The notes below the pieces were generated by a model. It saw only the letters and a list, made by a program, of their open reading frames with translations. It was not told the DNA's origin and made no database searches. A program made the translations under genes and the position numbers. A DNA stretch of 64,000 nucleotides from Pempheris klunzingeri (lineage: Eukaryota; Chordata; Actinopteri; Acropomatiformes; Pempheridae): assembly GCF_042242105.1 (NCBI RefSeq), contig NC_092014.1, forward strand, positions 1,361,374 to 1,425,373, in the 5' to 3' direction. Shown piece by piece: positions 57,245-64,000 of this stretch (positions are counted from its first letter, which is position 1; the number at the start of each line of letters is the position of its first letter).

Positions 57245-60200
57245 TCAGCCGGTGCCGTGGCTGCTGTACTCGAAGACGCCCTTCTTGAAGAACGGCGAGA
57301 ACTCACAGACGGCGTGTTTGGTGAGACAGAAACCGCCGTCTGCGTCGGCTCTGAGAGGAGAGCCGGACGACGACAGCATCACCCGGAACAAGTTCCTCAG
57401 ATAACGCTGCGAAGAAAAAACATGCTGCTTAGAACACAGCAGAACCACAGCAGAAGATAGGATTTGTTATGACGGCATCAAAATGACCGGTAGGTAGTAA
57501 AAGTGTTGGAACTGGTCCAGTAGATCACCTCAGCCAGCAGCCAAACAGGATGAACTTCATCATTTGGGGCAACTGCACCTTGAACAGCTGTTCTAGTGCT
57601 CTCCTCAAAGCCACCAGACTCCATTGACAAAAATGGTAATTTTACCTCACTAATCGATGGAGCTGCTGGTGTTCCCCTGAACTGAATGGATAGTTTGTTT
57701 GTGTTATTGTCTGTTACAGAAATATTGTGTTGGATCTGTTCCTGCCCACTAAAAGACATTAAAGGCACAAAATAACACAAACTAACTAACCAATCAAGGC
57801 AGCAGTGAACCAGCAGCTCCTGTGTCCTGTTCTCTAAGATCCCCGTTTTAGTGAATGTAGTCTGGTGTGTGTGCTGTTTGTGGTTAAACCAAAAGGATCT
57901 TCCAGGTCTCTCTCTGTAGGGATCCTTTCCATGATGATGTCACACACTTAGAATAACTCTCTGAGCCTGTCAGTGGATCAAACAAGCTCTTTTAGTGGAC
58001 CTACTGTGATCAGGTGCAGGATTATGTTGAGCCCGTTTGGTGTCTGCTGGCTGAGGTGATCTACTGGACCAGTTCCAACACTTTTACTACCTACCAGTCA
58101 CTCAGACACCAGGATGTGGAATAAAATAAAACAAAACAGAGTCCAGGTTTGTTGATTTCCCCGTCGTGGGGCTAATTAAGGAAAATCTTATCTTGAAAAT
58201 ACCAGAGTTATCATTTAAAATGTCTTGCCTCCAAATGACTCCGGCGCTCGGCGACCATTCGCTCGTCTCTGTTTCCAAACAGTTTTTTAGGAGGGAACTC
58301 GAGAGCCGCCAGCTGAAACAGAGACATCACACACACACTTGTATACAACAGCACACAGCGGAGCCTCAGCAGGCGCTATGGATAAAATGTTAAAGGGAGC
58401 GAATCACACTGTCTCACCTCCGGATACTTTAATTTGAGGCTCTTGTGCATTTCCCGGAAGCGACTGTACCGTCTGAAAACTGTCCACATCTCATCCATCA
58501 CAGCGATCTGATGGAAGAGAGACAAACGTTGGATGCAGCCGTCACTTTCTACTTCTACTCCAGCACATCTCAGAGGGAAATACTGCTCTTCCTGCTGCTG
58601 CTGAACTGATCTGACCGCTTTAGGTTAACAGCTGAGACGACCGGCCCAGCGATGGATGGTCAACGGTCATTTTTCCTGTAAAAACGTTTCCTCTCTGCAG
58701 CTTCTCACATGCTGATTTTCTTGAATCTCTTCGTGGTCATTTGATGGATTTTCCAGTAAGAAATGTCAATAATCTTCATCCATCCATGAAACTAATAATC
58801 ATTAAGTAATTTTTCATGCAGAAAAGCCAAACATGTCGTAGTTTTAAATGACTTTGGATCATTGTGACGACATTTCTCACTATTTTCACCTTTTTTTACA
58901 AACCGAACAATCAATAAAGTGACGGAGAAACAGTTCAAAATGAGCTCCAACAGTAAAATCCTGCTTTTGATGAGGATTAATAATCTGATAGAAGACATAA
59001 CAGTACAAGTCGTGTGTACTTTAAGCATATTTTCCTCATTATACTATTTACACAGTGGTATTAGTACTTGTATTTGGGTATATTTGTGTTTTACTTGAGT
59101 ATTTTCATATCGTTTTTCTTTCTACTTAACTACATTTCAGGGGGAAATATTGTTCTCTGTACTCAGTCCACACATAAGAAGGATGAACAGGTCAGAGGGT
59201 AAATAACTGATGATGATGATGATGATGATGATGAAGAGAGCTGAGCGGACTCACCTTCACCTCGAACTCAAAGTGCTCGTCCTTCCCCTGCCCGCGGAGA
59301 ACGTAACGAGGAATGCTAATTTTAACGGGCTCCTGGAGGCCGTCAGCGCTCGTCGCCAGAGGACGAGAGATCAGGTGCTGCAGAGGAAGGAAGGAAGGAA
59401 GGAAGGAGGGAAGGAAGGAAGGAGAAAGAGGTGGAGAGTAAAAGGTTGACTCAGAAAGAAATCACAGTAATTATCGTGAATTCACTTCTAAACTTGATTG
59501 GGAGTGATTTACTACGATTTCACAACACAATCAGACAAAAAGAATCTCAAAAAGTTCAATCTTTATTTTGCTGTTTACACATTTAACATGTTCTCAATCA
59601 ATATTCCTACACGCTGATCATATTCCTTTGGTCATCATTACAAATCTTTTTCTTCAAGCCGGCAGGTCGCAATTAAAACGTGCAGCTGCAAACTTTTTAG
59701 AGCAATTTGTGCAATTAAGTGACATCAAGAATATTTCCCTTTGAACCATGTCAGACCAAAGATCAAGAATCAGCAACACGGCTAAAAACGGTGAACCGAC
59801 GAAGCCAAAAACCATTTAACATTCAGAAAGACACACACAGACATTTTTTACTGCTTCCTCCAGGATTACAGCAACATATAAACTATAGGAATTACAGTTA
59901 CGATCCTTTTTGTTCGCTCAGTTTAAAGCCACCAGACTCCATTGACAAAAACGGTCATTTTACCTGAGAGAGTTGCTGCTTCTGTCTTTTAGTTTGTTCC
60001 CGTTGTTGTGTGTTACACAAATATTGTGGTGGATCTGAAAAAGCCCTTTAAAACACCAACGTCCTGCAATAACACGAAACTAACTGATCAAGGAATCAGT
60101 TGACCAGCAGCTCCTGTGTTCTGTGATGAAAAATTACAGTTTTTGTCAATGGAGTCTGGTGTTGGCTGAAGCTTTCTTCAGAACCAAATTTTTTTTTTCC

Positions 60201-63200
60201 ATTTGACACCAAAATGCGAACAAATATGTTCTCACAGTTCTCCTTTAATACAACATGATCTGTGCTTCTTCATCTCAAAGGACCATCGAATCAGAATAAC
60301 ATTTGAATAACAGACTTTTATAAAATGTTTAAAAAGATTTTAAAAGCACCTGCACTTTACTTTGGCAAGATTCTTAACTTTTTCAGACAATATCCCTGAA
60401 CTGTTTATCTCCATTAACCTCCTTTAAATAAATAAAGTCAGTGCCTGATACATTTTTCTTTTGGACGCAGGATTGTAAATTCAGGTGAAACTGCCTTTAG
60501 GTGTGTACCTCAGACACACAAATGATTAATCAAGGTCACAGCCTCTGAGGTGCAACCAAAAGACAACTTCCAGGAATCACACTGACTATTGTAGTTGGAG
60601 ACGGAGGGCACGTCAGCCGAAGCTCGCCTGGACTCCATCTTCCTTCCTTGACTTTGTGGTTTGCGAGGTTTAAACGAGATGTCCACCACCAGCCAGTCGT
60701 TATTCTGCCTTGCGAGCACGCATCTGATCTCTGAGCGCTTGCGGAGTTCGAGCCGCTGAAACTGGGGTTGGGTGGGGACGAGACTGGAGCCCCGCGGCAC
60801 CGGGTGAAAGACGCCGTCCTCCTGTAGAAGAACCACGTGAGTGTCCGTCAGGAGGAACTGAAAAATGGCATCCTGGTGCCCACGGGTAGAGTCCATGACA
60901 CTGACGCTGGTGTAGAGGAGAGGATGAACGTCTGCCAGAGAAGGTTTGCCGGGACCATCCATGTTCCCGTGGACGATGTACAGCAGGTCTGCCAGGACCC
61001 GCTTGAATCTGGAGGTGACGTGAAGGCCGTCGTCCAGCACGACGTCAGGAACACTCGACGTCCAATCCAGAGAGAGGGCCATGAGGTCGTCAGAGAGTAA
61101 CGGGTGACCTTCAGTACCTTCGGAGAACTTTTCAGGAGAAAGGGCCTTCAGTAAAGCCCTGCAGAACTCCTGGGTGAGCTCTTTGCTGTGGGTAAAGACC
61201 GCCAAGACGGTGTCTTCGGTGCAGCCAATTAGCCGAACGTGCTGTCCTGCCAAGCTAATCTGAGCCTTCTTGATTTCCAGGAGATTAAAATGGTGAAAAA
61301 CAGCTAAAGTGTCAACTGAATTCCTTTCACTCGTCAGCGCTATTATGCCCTTTTCCGACAAAAGCAAGCACCCTGGCTTTGGGATCGGCTGCTTACGGTT
61401 GGCAATTTTGAGCCAGAAGATACTCGAAAGCTTGCCAACTTCCACTTGAGGAGCCAGAGATTCCAACTCTTCTTGCAGCTTCTGGGCCGAAAGCGACTGT
61501 AGCCGAGACAAAGAGAGCGGCAGCTCAACCAGCCTCTGATGAAACACCTCGGGACACGTGTTTTTGAGAGACGACACCGAGCCTTCGGGCCGCCCCGAGA
61601 CGCCCGGGATCGCAGACACGCCGCAACTCTGAGAAAGACGAAGGGCGCCATCCCTCGACGGGTCAGCCAAACGGATTTTGTTCTCTGTGAGGACGCGAGG
61701 TTCTGGCACCGGCTGGAGCTGCATTCGATGAATCAGTGGCAGATCTCTTGACATCATAGTCACATACTGAGTGAGCGCAACCTTCATTTCACCTACTTGT
61801 ACATTTCGAAGGATGTCCCGTGTGCCTTGTAGTCTTCTACCAGCATCTTTGTACGCTTCAGACAGCTTTACGGTAAAATATCCCAAAGCGTAGCTCCTGT
61901 TGGCCGCCACTTTCACAGCTTCTGCGTCTTGTTTTATTTGATCGTTGACGGATACCTTCGACTGATGATTTGAGCCAGGTGTGTGTTCTACTTGTTCCCC
62001 CGGGTCACATGTTTGGTGTTTGACGCCTTCCTTTGTGCCAGAACAAGAGCGCTCATTAACCAGCAGCTCCCTCGCTCCATGTTCAACCTTTTTACCGTCA
62101 TCAGAATCGCTTCTGTTACCAGTGATGTTCTTGTTTTCATCTAATCTGTTGGTCACGCTGTTTGCTGGGGCGACACAAAGCTTGTGTTGTTCCACATCTC
62201 CGTAAGGCACACCTTCTTTTTCAATCAAGACTCCAGCTGGGGATTCCAGTTTTTCTTTTTTGTGAAGCTTCAAGAGGCCCTTCTCTGGTTCTTCCAACAT
62301 GTTTTCCTGGATTTGAGGAGGAGGAAGAGGAGGAGGAGGAGGGGGAGGAGGGGAGTTTCCCTCAAGCTCCGGGGGAGGGTGGATGCTAGATGACAACCCG
62401 CCGGCTCTCTGTGTGCAGAAGGGGGGAGTCCGTGACTACAACGTCAAGAAGGACGTGAAGGCTCTTTGAATCATACTGAAGTCCATAATGCACCCGAATG
62501 AGAATTACAGTTCCTCCATTACCAGGTGCACAGGTGGGTTGTTAGTGATTCGAAATTAACAGTGTGAAGAGGTTTGTCATGCAAATTAGGTTGAAAAAAC
62601 AACTCAAAACTTTGAATTCCAATCAATCGTGAGCACATAACTATTTTATAACTTCCTGTGTGTGACTGCGTTCTTTACAGAATTCCAGGGTTCGTACAAT
62701 AAGATTCAGGTGCTTTCATGTTGAGGTCGACCGTTTGGATCGAGTGGATCATTAAAGATGATAGAATAACTATAGTTTGGAGCAGGAAAAAGGTTTGTAG
62801 CCGATTTGCTGGTGGATTTAGAAACTGGAGGATGAAGTTGTTGGAGGGTAAAACTACAAACTACAGATTTGTGGGCTGGTTGCTAGTGGTTAGCAAGCTA
62901 GGCTAACATTCACAAAATAAACAAACATGATGTCGGGATAGTTTCATTCCCAGTATAAAAAGAGTTTAATTTTACATGAGTGACTGTCGATGAAGCACCT
63001 AATTAGGTTTAAAAAAAACCATAATCTTCCAAACACAACGCTTAAAATGAAGCATTTTCCAAACTTCTGAGATTTTGTGCGAATCCTGGAACTGGAAATG
63101 TTTCATCTGTCGGTCAATTTTCCATAAATCCACCATCCCAAAGAGGAGATTTTAAGGGGACAACATTCGGCACTTCGACCTTCATCTGGTCAAACATAAC

Positions 63201-63767
63201 TGAAGTGACTGAAATAATAAAAACTAAAATACGTCCCTTCCATTCCTGAGTTTGGCAACACTCGAGGTTTAAAATGGAAAACTCATTCACAAATTCAAGA
63301 TTAAAATCATATTTAGATGTTTAGTGATTGCTTATTGAATGATTAATCACAAAAAGAAGATCCTGGTCTTACCTCATATTTAAGCCTCCTTGGATTAATG
63401 TTTTGCAGCTTTTCATCGTCCTGAAAACAATAAAACTTAACATAAACCCTTGAGGTCAAAACATAATTAATTTTCAAAATAACATTTTTATTATTGATCC
63501 AAAGTATATTTCAAGATTTAAAGTAGATTTAGATCCAAAAAAAAAAAAAAAAAAAAGAGGGGAGAAATAAAAACCAGGTGGAGAAGAAACCAATCAAAGG
63601 AACTACAAGCCAAAGTGATTGATAGAACTGATTGTGTGGATCCATAATTGATTTTGGGAGATTCATGCAGATTACAGAGCAGGCAGCGTCTCATTGGGAC
63701 GTAGAGATCCTGGTCTTACCTCATCTGTTAATCTAACAGAGCTACAGTCGCTACCTTCTTCCTCCTC
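57245..63767 (-). CDS. kif16b: Kinesin-like KIF16B, 3' exons, PX-domain isoform (partial)
   Basis: Visible exons in transcript order: 63720-63767 and 63373-63420 (both 48 nt, acidic or polar), then 59255-59377, 58418-58507, 58229-58312 and 57245-57406 (TGA). All join in phase 0. The motor and most coiled coil lie right of the window. The last four exons encode the PX domain: ISIPRYVLRGQGKDEHFEFE, WTVFRRYSRFREMHKSLKLK (the RRYSxF phosphoinositide-binding signature), ALEFPPKKLFGN and the terminal CEFSPFFKKGVFEYSSHGTG, nearly identical in pattern to human KIF16B. KIF16B is a plus-end kinesin that carries early endosomes by binding PI3P through this PX domain. The intron after exon 58229-58312 begins with GC rather than GT. 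In this isoform the 1.9-kb exon 60510-62408 is skipped. Confidence 0.92.
57485..58125. repeat. Foldback repeat family, copy 14
   Basis: Both outer arms are present (ACCGGTAGGTAGTAAAAGTG at left; CACTTTTACTACCTACCAGT at right), with a diverged left inner arm. It lies in the last kif16b intron. Confidence 0.8.
59207..59234 (+). repeat. ATG trinucleotide run
   Basis: About nine ATG/GAT units lie 20 bases beyond the donor of kif16b exon 59255-59377. Confidence 0.9.
59383..59425 (+). repeat. GGAA-type microsatellite
   Basis: About ten imperfect GGAA units adjoin the acceptor of kif16b exon 59255-59377. On the coding strand this is a TTCC pyrimidine tract just before the AG. Confidence 0.9.
59925..60175. 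repeat. Foldback repeat family, copy 15 (core only)
   Basis: CCACCAGACTCCATTGACAA and its inverted partner GTCAATGGAGTCTGGTG flank a diverged core. Confidence 0.6.
60510..62408 (-). CDS. kif16b: kif16b alternative long terminal exon
   Basis: A single open exon of 633 codons starts after the acceptor TTCTGCACACAG (62409 upward) and ends in TGA at 60510-60512. It enters in phase 0, the phase left by exon 63373-63420, so it can be spliced as an alternative last exon that replaces the PX domain. The protein begins RAGGLSSSIHPPPELEG, then a polyproline run, a low-complexity acidic/Lys part, and from about residue 250 a folded-looking region (KLSSIFWLKIANRKQPIPKP, CLLLSEKGIIALTS, FLLTDTHVVLLQEDG, NDWLVVDISFKPRKP) with alternating strands reminiscent of PH-like folds. 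I do not recognise the domain firmly. Assignment to kif16b rests on strand, position and phase. Confidence 0.7.
   Translation of the reverse strand, partial: RAGGLSSSIHPPPELEGNSPPPPPPPPLPPPQIQENMLEEPEKGLLKLHKKEKLESPAGVLIEKEGVPYGDVEQHKLCVAPANSVTNRLDENKNITGNRSDSDDGKKVEHGARELLVNERSCSGTKEGVKHQTCDPGEQVEHTPGSNHQSKVSVNDQIKQDAEAVKVAANRSYALGYFTVKLSEAYKDAGRRLQGTRDILRNVQVGEMKVALTQYVTMMSRDLPLIHRMQLQPVPEPRVLTENKIRLADPSRDGALRLSQSCGVSAIPGVSGRPEGSVSSLKNTCPEVFHQRLVELPLSLSRLQSLSAQKLQEELESLAPQVEVGKLSSIFWLKIANRKQPIPKPGCLLLSEKGIIALTSERNSVDTLAVFHHFNLLEIKKAQISLAGQHVRLIGCTEDTVLAVFTHSKELTQEFCRALLKALSPEKFSEGTEGHPLLSDDLMALSLDWTSSVPDVVLDDGLHVTSRFKRVLADLLYIVHGNMDGPGKPSLADVHPLLYTSVSVMDSTRGHQDAIFQFLLTDTHVVLLQEDGVFHPVPRGSSLVPTQPQFQRLELRKRSEIRCVLARQNNDWLVVDISFKPRKPQSQGRKMESRRASADVPSVSNYNSQCDSWKLSFGCTSEAVTLINHLCV
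62409..63372. other. kif16b intron before the long exon
   Basis: No repeat or coding sequence is recognised. A + strand acceptor-like site near 62419 is followed by 17 open codons ending DVKAL and a stop; no partner exon is visible. Confidence 0.4.
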
Positions 63768-64000
63768 CTGCGGGGTTAAAGAGCTAAATATCAGTTCAAC
63801 TCGCAATCTGTACCTGCACCTGCTGGATTTCTGGATTCACTCTTTAATTACATGAGCCAAAGATGAACTTTAGAGTGGAAAGATAACAGGTGTAAAAGAG
63901 GGCGTGTCTCTGTTTCACTATTAACAGCTCATGTTATTTTTTTTGGAGCGAAAACCTCCTACCTGATGGAGTTTAAAAGGTATAGTTTGGATGTTTTGAA

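Noticed and set aside
62419-62470. Possible + strand terminal exon ending NVKKDVKAL and a stop
   Set aside because: A good acceptor-like tract precedes it, but there is no upstream + strand exon or gene in the window and only 17 codons; chance cannot be excluded.

Overview
The window reads as ray-finned fish (teleost) nuclear DNA. It has short spliced exons with canonical GT-AG borders, dense CA microsatellites, many small DNA transposons, and protein-coding genes that match vertebrate families exon by exon. All splice borders, phases and lengths given here were read by eye from the sequence; nothing was aligned to a database.

Layout, left to right: the 3' exons of acaa1 (+, peroxisomal 3-ketoacyl-CoA thiolase, ends 2935); a repeat-rich gap; esf1 (-, 13 coding exons, 5439-13126, nucleolar pre-rRNA processing); a divergent interval with a PIF/Harbinger-like MITE and a 22-bp minisatellite; ndufaf5 (+, 11 exons, 16585-23509, complex I assembly); an unnamed single-Ig-domain type I membrane receptor (+, 24836-28379); a large NLR immune-sensor gene (-, 28829-40129) with a duplicated RING-PYD module upstream (43728-44660), the two separated by a broken R2-type retroelement (40762-43647); gas8/drc4 (+, 47156-54131, ciliary dynein regulatory complex) with an X-box plus forkhead site just upstream; and the 3' part of kif16b (-, 57245 to beyond the right edge).

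The most interesting locus is the NLR. Its exons assemble with consistent phase into one 1596-residue frame: RING finger, pyrin domain, FISNA-NACHT, seven LRR exons of exactly 174 nt, FIIND (ZU5-UPA, with the Phe-Ser autoproteolysis site intact) and CARD. That is an NLRP1-type inflammasome sensor with an E3-ligase-like RING at the end that must be degraded to free the C-terminal UPA-CARD. A second RING-PYD pair lies upstream in a compatible phase, and its RING has His to Asp at a zinc ligand. Retroelement and hAT insertions, with paralogous empty sites, show the order of some events.

kif16b shows a second notable design: a 1.9-kb exon carrying its own stop codon sits before the PX-domain exons, in a phase that makes the two ends mutually exclusive. 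A foldback repeat family of about 15 copies fills introns and gaps at both ends of the window but is not seen between about 24.3 and 50.0 kb, the Ig-receptor/NLR interval.
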